Part shown: positions 51,853 to 59,705 of the stretch, in pieces
Layout: every line of letters begins with the position of its first letter
How positions within the stretch are numbered: position 1 is the stretch's first letter
NCBI RefSeq assembly: GCF_014636175.1
Contig: NZ_BMDW01000022.1
Location: forward strand, 1-64,000
Source: Sphingomonas psychrolutea
GTDB taxonomy: Bacteria; Pseudomonadota; Alphaproteobacteria; Sphingomonadales; Sphingomonadaceae
Reading direction: 5' to 3'
DNA: 64,000 nucleotides
The notes under the pieces: generated by a model
What the model was told of the DNA's origin: nothing
What the model saw: only the letters and a program-made list of their open reading frames with translations
The model's database searches: none
Program-made: the position numbers and the translations under genes

Positions 51853-54801
51853 ATGACGCCCGATCCGACTACCACGACAGAACCGTCGCAGGAGACGGCG
51901 ATGGGGTTTCTGGACGGCGGCGGCGAGGTCGGGGCGTTGCTGCGCGCATTCGATTGGGATGGGCATCCCTTGGGCCGGCCCGATCGCTGGCCCTCGGCCT
52001 TGAAGCTGAGCGTCAGCCACTGCCTGCATTCCAGCTTCCCGACCGCGATCTATTGGGGGCCGGAGTTTCGCTTGCTCTACAACGATGCGTGGACGGTGCT
52101 GGCGGAGAACCATCCGTGGGCGCTGGGCCGTCCGGCGGCGGAGGTTCGGCCCGATATCTGGCCCGTGCTTGGCCCGCAATTTGCCGCCGTGCTCGCGTCG
52201 CGGCGGGGTGTGGCGCATGTTGCGCAGCGTTTGATGATGCTGCGCGGTGGCGTCCCGACCGAGACGTTCTGGACCTATAACAGCTCGCCGATCCTCGATG
52301 AACATGGCGTTCCCTACGGTATCCTCAACCAAGGCCTCGAAGTCACCGGGCAAGTCGTCAACGAACGTGCTTTGCGCACAGCCAAGGAGGAACGCGAGTT
52401 CATTCTGACGCTGACAGAACAGCAGCGCGCGCAGGCCGATCCCGATGATGTGATGCAATTGACCGCCGATGCGGTGGGTAAGTATCTCGGCGTCGACCGT
52501 GCTGGTTTCTTCGAAATCCTGCCGGGCGATGTGCTGCGCTACGGTGCTTGCTGGGTGAGCGAGCGCCTGCCGCCGTTGACGGGGACCATGCCGTCGGCGG
52601 TGTTCGGCGCGCGGCTCGGCGCCACGATCCGCAGCGGGGGAACGCTGGTGTTTGCGGCCCCCGGCGATCCGGACGCGCCGGACCAGACCGCACTCGATCT
52701 GACCGGCACGCGCGCCGGGATCAGCGTGCCGCTGGTGCGCGGCGGCGCGTGGCAGGGCGCTTTCTACCTCAGCAACGCGGCCCCGCGCGACTGGACCCGC
52801 GGCGAGATTGCGCTGGTCGAGGAAGTGGCGGAGCTCAGCTGGGACGCGGTCGCCCGCGTGCGCGCGACCGCGCGGCTCCAGGCGATCAATGTCGGGCTGA
52901 AGGACGAAATCGCCGCGCGGACCGCCGAACGCGATAATCTGTGGGAGGTCAGCAACGATCTGCTTGGCATTGCCGATCATGACGGCGTGTGGATCGCGGT
53001 CAATCCGGCGTGGGAACGCTTGCTCGGCTGGAGCGCGGCGGAGATTATCGGGCGCGACACGCAATGGCTGCGGCATCCCGATGACCATAATGGCAGCGCG
53101 GCGGAGCAAGCCGCGATCGCCGCGCCGGGCACCGCCCAACGCCTCGAGAAACGCTTGCGGACGCGCGACGGCAGCTATCGCACGCTGGCGTGGCAGACGA
53201 TCCTGTTTGACGACCGGCTCTACACCAACGCGCGCGACGTGACCGAGGAGCGGCGCCAGCAAGCCGCATTGATCGCTGCCGAAAAACGGACGCGGATGGT
53301 GCTGGAGGCGATGGATGGCATGGGGGTGTGGACCTATGATGCTGCCGCCGATCGTTTCTACAGCGACCCCGGTTTCGCGGCGTTGCACGGCTTTGCGCCA
53401 CAGGAAGCCGGGCCGGGTCGGACGATGGCCGAGATCCTCCAGCGGATCCATCCCGATGACGTGCCGCGTACCCATGCCGCGATCGCGAAATCGCGCGAAA
53501 CCGGCGAGGACAGCGAGAACGAGTATCGCGTTGTCCTGCCCGATGGCACGATCCGCCACATCCTGTCGCGCAGCCATGTCCTGCGCGACGCGCACGGGCG
53601 GCTCGAACAGGTGATCGGCGTGGGGGTCGATGTCAGCCGGCAACGCGAGCTCGAAGACCGTTTGCGCCAATCGCAGAAGATGGAGGCAGTCGGGCAACTC
53701 ACCGGCGGATTGGCGCATGATTTCAACAATTTGTTGACGGGGATTTCGGGTGCGCTCGAATTGATGCAGCTTCGCCTCAAACAGGGGCGGATCGATGATT
53801 TGCCGCGCTATATCGGCGCGGCGCAGACCAGCGCCGGTCGCGCGGCGGCGCTGACGCACCGGCTGCTCGCTTTTTCGCGCCGTCAGCCGCTCGATCCGCG
53901 ACCGGTCGACGTGGCGCAGCTGATCGCGGGGATGGCGGATCTGCTGCGCGGGACGCTGGGGCCGGGGATTGCGCTGGAAATGCAGGTCGATCCTGCCACC
54001 TGGCCGATCCTGGCCGATGGCAACCAGCTTGAGAATGCGTTGCTCAACCTGTGCATTAACGCGCGCGATGCGATGCCCGAGGGCGGCACGGTCACGATCG
54101 CGACGGGCGAGGAATGGCTCGACGCGGCGGGCGCGGCCGAGCGCGATTTGCCGCCGGGGCCTTATCTCACGCTGTGCGTGATCGACACGGGAACGGGGAT
54201 GAGCGCCGACGTGATCGAACGCGCGTTCGATCCGTTCTTTACGACCAAGCCGATGGGGCAGGGGACCGGGCTTGGCCTGTCGATGATCTATGGCTTTGTC
54301 CGGCAATCGGGCGGCCACATCCAGATCCGCTCGATCCCGGGCGAAGGCACGACAATGTGCTTGTTGCTGCCGCGGCACTATGGGGCGGTGGCCGGAACCG
54401 CGATCGGCGTGGGCGTGGCGTTGGTGGCGGAGGGTGCGGGGGAGACGGTGCTCGTGGTCGATGACGAACCCGGCGTGCGGATGCTGGTCACCGAAGTGCT
54501 CGGCGAACTGGGCTATGCCACGCTGGAGGCGGAGACGGGCGCGGAGGCGCTGGAGCTGCTCGCCGCTGCCGCGCGAATCGATCTGCTGATCACCGATGTG
54601 GGGCTGCCCGGCGGGATGAACGGCCGGCAAGTGGCGGACGCCGCGCGCGTTGCGCGGGCCGGTCTACCGGTGCTGTTCATCACCGGCTTTGCGGAAAATG
54701 CGGTGGTGGGCGACGGGCCGCTGGAGCCGGGGATGGCGCTGATCGCGAAGCCGTTTGCGATGGAAACGCTTGCGGCGCGGGTGCGGGAGATGTTGGGGTA
54801 G
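51853..54801 (+). CDS. cytoplasmic hybrid sensor histidine kinase (PAS-GAF-PAS-PAS-HK-REC)
   Basis: A 982-residue signalling protein with no membrane helix. Order: PAS-like (about 25-165, HSSFPTAIYWGPEFRLLYND), GAF (about 190-345), PAS (about 355-460, GVWIAVNPAWERLLGWSAAEI), PAS (about 475-600, FYSDPGFAALHGF), HisKA with His622 in GGLAHDFNNLL, HATPase (NLCINARDAMPEGG, DTGTGMS, GTGLGLSMIYGF) and a receiver with Asp915 in LLITDVGLPG. The kinase type is the H-box HDFNN family. A separate response regulator is not adjacent. ATG 51853; a GTG 18 bases upstream is also open. The layout resembles blue-light/phytochrome-associated sphingomonad kinases, but no Cys of a LOV domain is evident. Confidence 0.9.
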   Translation: MTPDPTTTTEPSQETAMGFLDGGGEVGALLRAFDWDGHPLGRPDRWPSALKLSVSHCLHSSFPTAIYWGPEFRLLYNDAWTVLAENHPWALGRPAAEVRPDIWPVLGPQFAAVLASRRGVAHVAQRLMMLRGGVPTETFWTYNSSPILDEHGVPYGILNQGLEVTGQVVNERALRTAKEEREFILTLTEQQRAQADPDDVMQLTADAVGKYLGVDRAGFFEILPGDVLRYGACWVSERLPPLTGTMPSAVFGARLGATIRSGGTLVFAAPGDPDAPDQTALDLTGTRAGISVPLVRGGAWQGAFYLSNAAPRDWTRGEIALVEEVAELSWDAVARVRATARLQAINVGLKDEIAARTAERDNLWEVSNDLLGIADHDGVWIAVNPAWERLLGWSAAEIIGRDTQWLRHPDDHNGSAAEQAAIAAPGTAQRLEKRLRTRDGSYRTLAWQTILFDDRLYTNARDVTEERRQQAALIAAEKRTRMVLEAMDGMGVWTYDAAADRFYSDPGFAALHGFAPQEAGPGRTMAEILQRIHPDDVPRTHAAIAKSRETGEDSENEYRVVLPDGTIRHILSRSHVLRDAHGRLEQVIGVGVDVSRQRELEDRLRQSQKMEAVGQLTGGLAHDFNNLLTGISGALELMQLRLKQGRIDDLPRYIGAAQTSAGRAAALTHRLLAFSRRQPLDPRPVDVAQLIAGMADLLRGTLGPGIALEMQVDPATWPILADGNQLENALLNLCINARDAMPEGGTVTIATGEEWLDAAGAAERDLPPGPYLTLCVIDTGTGMSADVIERAFDPFFTTKPMGQGTGLGLSMIYGFVRQSGGHIQIRSIPGEGTTMCLLLPRHYGAVAGTAIGVGVALVAEGAGETVLVVDDEPGVRMLVTEVLGELGYATLEAETGAEALELLAAAARIDLLITDVGLPGGMNGRQVADAARVARAGLPVLFITGFAENAVVGDGPLEPGMALIAKPFAMETLAARVREMLG

Positions 54802-54835
54802 GGGTGGGTAGCGCCCAAATTCAGACATCTTCACC

Positions 54836-54980
54836 GTCACCCCGGCGTTGTGCCGGGGCCCACCGTGCAGCGTCGCATGCCGCTTGAGGCGGAAGCATAG
54901 TCGTTGGCGCGGCTTGGTCCGCCAAACCCACTAATGCTGAGGGTGTGGCCGGGTGGACCTCGGCACGAGGCCGGGGTGAC
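54836..54980. repeat. inverted REP pair (GTCACCCCGG family)
   Basis: Units 54836-54867 (GTCACCCCGGCGTTGTGCC...) and 54951-54980 (GGGTGGACCTCGGCACGAGG...) inverted, with an 83-base spacer, the longest in the window. It fills most of the gap between the kinase and the SET-domain gene. Confidence 0.9.
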
Positions 54981-55033
54981 GATTGCAGGTGGTATGCGGC
55001 TTCAATCCCGGAAATCTCACCTTAAGCATGAAG

Positions 55034-56179
55034 CTAAGCCGCCCGATCCCGCGGCCCGGCCACCTCATCCCGCCGCCGCAGATACGGCGCGACCAGGTTC
55101 CGCGCGCGGAACCATTCCTGCCGCTCGGGCGACAGCGTCGCGAAATTGCCGATGACGCGGCGGCACTCAGGCGCGCGGCATTGGCAGATCATGTGCCAGT
55201 TCGATTCGGCCAAAGTGGTCGAGTAATCCCAGGCAATCTCCTCCCCCGGTGTGATGGTGCGGATCGCGACCAGCGTTACGCTGCCGCCCGCAAAACGCAG
55301 GCCCGCATTGGGCGCGCAGCTATGGTTGATCAGATCGTCGATCCGCCCCGACGGGCCCATATAATGCTGCGGTGTGACTTGGACGAAGCGGTCGCTGCTG
55401 CCGCGCATCAGGCTCGGCACGCGGTCGGCGCGGAAGCGGCGGCCGGTGAAGCGGATGATTTCGTCGCCCTCGGCAAAGCCTTGCGCGGCGTGGACCGCCT
55501 TGCCGAGATGCGTCTCGCCGACCGAGAACAGGCTGGCTGCCGGGCTATAGGCGTCGAGCACATAGAGCCGCCCGTTCTTGAAACCGAGCGAGCGAAGCGG
55601 GTTGATCGTGGCGAGGCCGACCATGAACCACACGGTCGCGTGGCACAGCAATTCGACCAGGATATAGGCATATTCGCCGACTTGTTGATTGCCGCCGCGC
55701 GTCGCGACCAGCAGCGTGGCGAGATCGCCCACCGCCCACAGCCCCCAGGCAGGCGAGCGTTCGCGGTTGCGGTCCTGCGCCACGCTTTGCCACGTTGGCC
55801 AGAAACTGATCGGCACGGCGGCGACCACCAGCATGTGCGCCCAGAAGGCGTTGCGCGAGACGATCCACAGCGTCAGCGCAGCGAGGCACGCGGCGGTGCA
55901 GAGCACTTCGCCTTGCGACGGCGCGCTCCACACCGATCGCCGCCAGATGCCGATGGTCACCGCGACGCACGCCAGCGCCGAAAACGCGAAGACCCAGCCT
56001 TGTAAAGCGCCGGGATTGACTGCGGCATAGGTGACCGCCTCGACCGCCGTCGCCGCGCTCCAGATCAGCCAGGATGCGCGATTGGGCTGCACCAATTGCC
56101 GCCGCAGCCCGGTCAGATACAGCGCGTATCCGGTCAGGCTGCATCCGACGGCAATGAAGAACCAGGGATCGATCGCCAT
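55034..56179 (-). CDS. multi-pass membrane protein fused to a SET methyltransferase domain
   Basis: A 381-residue protein in two parts. Residues 1-195 hold six or seven hydrophobic helices with repeated motifs NRASWLIWSAAT (33-44) and FWPTWQSVAQDR...AWGLWAVGD (126-152), reminiscent of PQ-loop/SWEET-type bundles. Residues about 217-345 are a SET protein-lysine methyltransferase domain: GETHLGKAVHAAQGFAEGDEI, NHSCAPN at 285-291, GEEIAWDYS at 312-320, then a post-SET cysteine cluster C332, C334, C339 in CQCRAPECRRVIGNF, as in SET domains that bind zinc. Both halves are intact and in one frame. The substrate is unknown; the C-terminal domain should face the cytoplasm where SAM is available. Confidence 0.85.
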   Translation of the reverse strand: MAIDPWFFIAVGCSLTGYALYLTGLRRQLVQPNRASWLIWSAATAVEAVTYAAVNPGALQGWVFAFSALACVAVTIGIWRRSVWSAPSQGEVLCTAACLAALTLWIVSRNAFWAHMLVVAAVPISFWPTWQSVAQDRNRERSPAWGLWAVGDLATLLVATRGGNQQVGEYAYILVELLCHATVWFMVGLATINPLRSLGFKNGRLYVLDAYSPAASLFSVGETHLGKAVHAAQGFAEGDEIIRFTGRRFRADRVPSLMRGSSDRFVQVTPQHYMGPSGRIDDLINHSCAPNAGLRFAGGSVTLVAIRTITPGEEIAWDYSTTLAESNWHMICQCRAPECRRVIGNFATLSPERQEWFRARNLVAPYLRRRDEVAGPRDRAA

Positions 56180-56289
56180 GCCCGCTTAATCTTATGGTTA
56201 AGGCAAGGCTTACGCTCTTCGCCGACTCGCGTCCACAAAAACCGAGGAGTCAGCGCGAGTCGCGGGGAATCTTGAGTCGGTTGGGTCGG

Positions 56290-57408
56290 TTATAGGCGGT
56301 CCACCCGCGCGATGATGTCGCGGTAGATTTCGCCGAGGATGGCCAGATCCTCGATCTCCACCGCCTCGTCGACCTTGTGCATCGTCGCGTTGGTCAGCCC
56401 GAATTCGACCGTCGGACACAATGCCGAGAGGAAGCGCGCGTCGGAGGTCCCGCCAGTGGTGGAAAGATCGGGCCGGATGCCGGTGCGCGCTGCAATCGCG
56501 TCGCCGATCAGCGTTGAAAAGGTACCCGGCGGGGTTAGGAACGCCTCGCCCGAGATGCGCGCGGTCACGTGCGCGGCGGGGGCGTGGGCGCGGACTAATG
56601 CTTCAATTCGTTCGACCAGCGCCGTGCCGCGCTGCTCGTCATTGAAGCGGATGCTCAGCCGCGCGCTCGCTTGCGCCGGGATGACGTTGGTGGCGGGGTT
56701 GCCGACGGTGATGTCGGTCACTTCGATGTTCGACGGCTGGAACCAGGCATTGCCGGTGTCGAGCACGATGGCGTCGATCTCGGCGAGGATCGCGACCAGC
56801 CGCGGGATCGGATTATCGGCGAGCTGGGGGTAGGCGACATGGCCTTGCTTGCCGGGCACGCTGATCCAGAGATTGACCGATCCGCGCCGCCCGATCTTGA
56901 TCATATCACCCAGCCGCGCCGAGGAGGTCGGCTCGCCGACGAGGCAGAGATCGGGCGCGACGCCGGTGGCGCGCATCCGCTCGATCAGTGCGCACGTGCC
57001 GAAGGTCGCGGGGCCTTCCTCGTCGCCGGTGATGATCAGGCTGAGCGGTATGCTCGGTTCGGTCGGGATCGCCGCGACGAACGCGGCAATCGCGCCCTTC
57101 ATATCGACCGCGCCACGCCCGTAGAGCAATCCGCCGCGCTCAACGGGGGTGTAAGCGCCGTTGGTCCAGCCCGTGCCGGGCGGGACAACATCGAGATGCC
57201 CGGCAAAGGCGAGGTGGGTCCCGGCCCCGTCCCGTGTGGCGAGCAGATTCTCGACCGGCCCGTCGGGCTCGTGCCCGACAAGGAAGCGGTCGATTGTGAA
57301 GCCGAGCGGCAGCAGCGCGGCCTCCAGCACGTCGAACACCGGGCCTTGTGCGGGCGTCACGCTCTCGCACGCCAGAAGCGCCTTGGTCAGTGCTACAGGA
57401 TCGGTCAC
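56290..57408 (-). CDS. dapE: succinyl-diaminopimelate desuccinylase
   Basis: A 372-residue M20 metallopeptidase-fold enzyme of the lysine/DAP pathway. HLAFAGHLDVVPPG (metal-binding His and Asp), YGRGAVDMKGAIAAFVAA, ITGDEEGPATFGT (catalytic Glu) and CLVGEPTSS; the dimerisation domain has GRRGSVNLWISVPGKQGHVAYP, and FGLTNATMHKVDE supplies the last ligand. GTG start (MTDPVALTKALLAC). Full length. Confidence 0.95.
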   Translation of the reverse strand: MTDPVALTKALLACESVTPAQGPVFDVLEAALLPLGFTIDRFLVGHEPDGPVENLLATRDGAGTHLAFAGHLDVVPPGTGWTNGAYTPVERGGLLYGRGAVDMKGAIAAFVAAIPTEPSIPLSLIITGDEEGPATFGTCALIERMRATGVAPDLCLVGEPTSSARLGDMIKIGRRGSVNLWISVPGKQGHVAYPQLADNPIPRLVAILAEIDAIVLDTGNAWFQPSNIEVTDITVGNPATNVIPAQASARLSIRFNDEQRGTALVERIEALVRAHAPAAHVTARISGEAFLTPPGTFSTLIGDAIAARTGIRPDLSTTGGTSDARFLSALCPTVEFGLTNATMHKVDEAVEIEDLAILGEIYRDIIARVDRL

Positions 57409-57425
57409 GTCAGCCCCTTCTCAGC

Positions 57426-57465
57426 CCGCTTCCCTTTCGCGTTTCCGGGCGCGGAAGGGAAGCGG
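57426..57465. repeat. hairpin between WYL regulator and dapE
   Basis: CCGCTTCCCTT pairs with AAGGGAAGCGG (11 bp) and continues inward through a T-G pair and CGCG/CGCG, giving a 16-bp stem with an 8-base loop. No U-tract follows on either strand, so it is not a typical intrinsic terminator. Confidence 0.75.
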
Positions 57466-57544
57466 CTTTACCGTCCGCTCGGACTCAGCCGGCGGGCGGG
57501 GCGCTCACGCGGATTGGTTTACGCGTCGCTGCTGTCAGTTTGTG

Positions 57545-58237
57545 TCAGTATTGATCGGGGATGCCGCGCACTGTCCGCCATTCCTTGAGCAAGGCGGCGC
57601 GGCGGCGCGGGTAGCGCTTGGGCGCGACATACAGCGCGGTGATCCGGTCGGTACGGAAATGGCGATAGCCGCCGCGCAATTCGCACCAGCCAACGACGAC
57701 GCGAACGCGATCATAAAAGGCGAGCGCGAACGGCCAGATCGCGCGGTGCGTGTTTGCGCCGTTCTCGTCGGCATAGGCGATCTGAATGATGTTTTCGGAG
57801 CGGATCGCCTGACGGATCGTGGCGAGCTTGGCGTCGCCCACCGGAACCGGATCGCCGGGGCCGATCAGCAGGCCGGACGCCTCGATATTGGCCTTGAGAT
57901 CGTCGGGCAGCACCGCGTTGATCTTGGCGAGCACGTTGCGCGCCGCCTTGCCCAGCATTCCGTCAGCGCGTTCCGATACCCAGCGCGAGCCGAGCACCAG
58001 CGCCTCGATCTCTTCTTCGGAAAACATCAGCGGCGGGAGCATGAAGCCCGGGCGCAGGACATAGCCGACGCCCGCCTCGCCATCGATCGGCGCGCCCTGT
58101 GCGCGCAGCGTCTCGACATCGCGGTACAGCGTACGCAGCGATACGCCGAGCTCCTCGGCCAGCACCGCCCCGGTGACGGCGCGGCGATGCAGCCGCAGCA
58201 CTTGGACGAGATCGAGCAGGCGTTGCGAGCGGGACAT
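57545..58237 (-). CDS. WYL-domain (YafY-type) transcriptional regulator
   Basis: A 230-residue regulator: DeoR-type helix-turn-helix (MSRSQRLLDLVQVLRLHRRAV, ELGVSLRTLYRDVETLRAQGAPI) and a WYL-type ligand domain (about 135-215, with IQIAYADENGANTHRAIWPFALAFYDRVRVVVGWCELRG-type strands). WYL proteins sense nucleotides or other small ligands and regulate neighbouring genes; the divergent cupin gene 128 bases away is the obvious candidate target. Start chosen at ATG 58237; an upstream ATG adds six residues. Confidence 0.87.
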   Translation of the reverse strand: MSRSQRLLDLVQVLRLHRRAVTGAVLAEELGVSLRTLYRDVETLRAQGAPIDGEAGVGYVLRPGFMLPPLMFSEEEIEALVLGSRWVSERADGMLGKAARNVLAKINAVLPDDLKANIEASGLLIGPGDPVPVGDAKLATIRQAIRSENIIQIAYADENGANTHRAIWPFALAFYDRVRVVVGWCELRGGYRHFRTDRITALYVAPKRYPRRRAALLKEWRTVRGIPDQY

Positions 58238-58364
58238 CGCCGTGCCGTAGCACATGCTGACGCGTATTGGCAGTAGCCGTGCATATCACGGAATGGCGCT
58301 TTTCCTGCGGCGCGTCGCGCGACATAATCGCGTGATGTCGCAGGGGCGGGGCGGGGAACAAGCA

Positions 58365-58829
58365 ATGCCGAAACTCGATCTCGATTCAATACCGCAAACG
58401 AATGCGACCGGCTATCCGCCGCCGTTCGACGCGCCCGTGGCGGGGCGCTGGTATCGTCGCCTCGCGCCGCCAGCGGGTCTGACGCATTTCGCCGCGAGCC
58501 ATGTCGTGCTCAAGCCGGGGGCGTGGTCGTCGCAGCGCCATTGGCATGCCGATGAAGATGAAATGGTCGTGATGATTGCGGGCGAAGCGGTGCTGGTCGA
58601 GGATGGGGGCGAGACGGTGCTGCGTCCCGGCGATGTCGTCACCTTTCCTGCAGGCGTGCAAAACGGACATCATATGCAGAACCGCACCGATACGGATTGC
58701 GTGTTCGTCGCAGTCGCGGCGGGGCCGGATCTGATCGGCGGCGAATATCCCGATATCGACATGGTGTTCGGGCCCGATGGCTATGCCCGCAAGGACGGCA
58801 CGCCGTACCCGACCGAGCGGCTGCCGTAA
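58365..58829 (+). CDS. cupin-domain protein
   Basis: A 154-residue single cupin. Metal-site motifs are visible: HWHADEDEMVVMIAGEAVLVEDGG (G-x5-HxH-x3,4-E type) and FPAGVQNGHHMQNRTD (second His). Length and composition resemble small bacterial cupins of unknown substrate. GGGGA before ATG 58365 supports that start; ATG 58335 is possible. Divergent from a WYL regulator, with which it may form a regulatory pair. Confidence 0.85.
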   Translation: MPKLDLDSIPQTNATGYPPPFDAPVAGRWYRRLAPPAGLTHFAASHVVLKPGAWSSQRHWHADEDEMVVMIAGEAVLVEDGGETVLRPGDVVTFPAGVQNGHHMQNRTDTDCVFVAVAAGPDLIGGEYPDIDMVFGPDGYARKDGTPYPTERLP

Positions 58830-58830
58830 C

Positions 58831-59499
58831 CTAGGCCACGGTGGCGGGCTGCTCGAACTGTTCGATCACCCATTCCTCTTCCTGTGCGCTGGCGATCCAG
58901 TCCTGCATAAAGGGGTGACGCAGCACCGCATCCATATAACCCGTCGCAAAGCGCGCGACCGGGAGCGAATAGGTGACGATCCGCGTTACCACCGGCGCAT
59001 ACATGATGTCGGCCGCGCCGAATGCGCCGAACAGGAAATCGCCTTCGCCGCCGAAGCGCGCGCGGGCCTGCGCCCATAGCTCCATGATGCGGGTGAGGTC
59101 CGCCACGACATCGTCGTCGGGGCGCTGTGGCGGAAAGATCTGACGCACGTTCATGCTGTGCTTGCGGCGCAGCGCCGTGAAGCTCGAATGCATTTCCGCC
59201 GCCATCGACCGCGCCATTGCGCGCGCCGCGTCGTCGGCGGGCCAGAACAGGTCGCGGCTGGTCTTTTCGGCGAGATATTCGATGATCGCTAGGCTGTCCC
59301 AGACGACCGCGTCGCCATCCCAAAGGATCGGTACCTTGCCGGAGGACGGCGCGAATTCGTCGCCGTCGCGGCGCTTGTCCCATTCGGCGTCGTAGAGCGG
59401 CACGACCGCTTCTTCGAACAGCAAGCCCGATTGTTTGCACGCGAGCCAGCCGCGCAGCGACCAGGAGGAATAGGCCTTGTTGCCGATGATCAGTTTCAT
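58831..59499 (-). CDS. glutathione S-transferase family protein
   Basis: A 222-residue GST. N-terminal thioredoxin-like domain: MKLIIGNKAYSSWSLRGWLACKQS (active-site Ser region), SGKVPILWDGDAVVWDSLAIIEYLAE (cis-Pro and the glutathione-gamma-glutamyl-binding DSLAI). Helical C-terminal domain with GEGDFLFGAFGAADIMYAPVVTR (N-capping box). Substrate unknown. Its stop is two bases from the convergent cupin stop. Confidence 0.9.
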   Translation of the reverse strand: MKLIIGNKAYSSWSLRGWLACKQSGLLFEEAVVPLYDAEWDKRRDGDEFAPSSGKVPILWDGDAVVWDSLAIIEYLAEKTSRDLFWPADDAARAMARSMAAEMHSSFTALRRKHSMNVRQIFPPQRPDDDVVADLTRIMELWAQARARFGGEGDFLFGAFGAADIMYAPVVTRIVTYSLPVARFATGYMDAVLRHPFMQDWIASAQEEEWVIEQFEQPATVA

Positions 59500-59705
59500 G
59501 GGATGCGGACATAGCGGGCGCGGTGAAGTGCGGCAACCGCGCCACAGTGTGCGCGAAAAAAGACGCCGCGGCACGCATCCCCAATTGCGAATCGGCGGAT
59601 TGTCACGGAAGCTTAACAATCCGGGGACGGGAGCCGCGCTGCGATGCTGAAGCCAGCACGCGCCGGAAAGTACGGACCAGCATCAGCAGCAATTGGGGGA
59701 TCATC

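Noticed and set aside
51832..54630. 932-codon minus-strand frame opposite the hybrid kinase
   Set aside because: Antisense shadow; no motifs and no start context.
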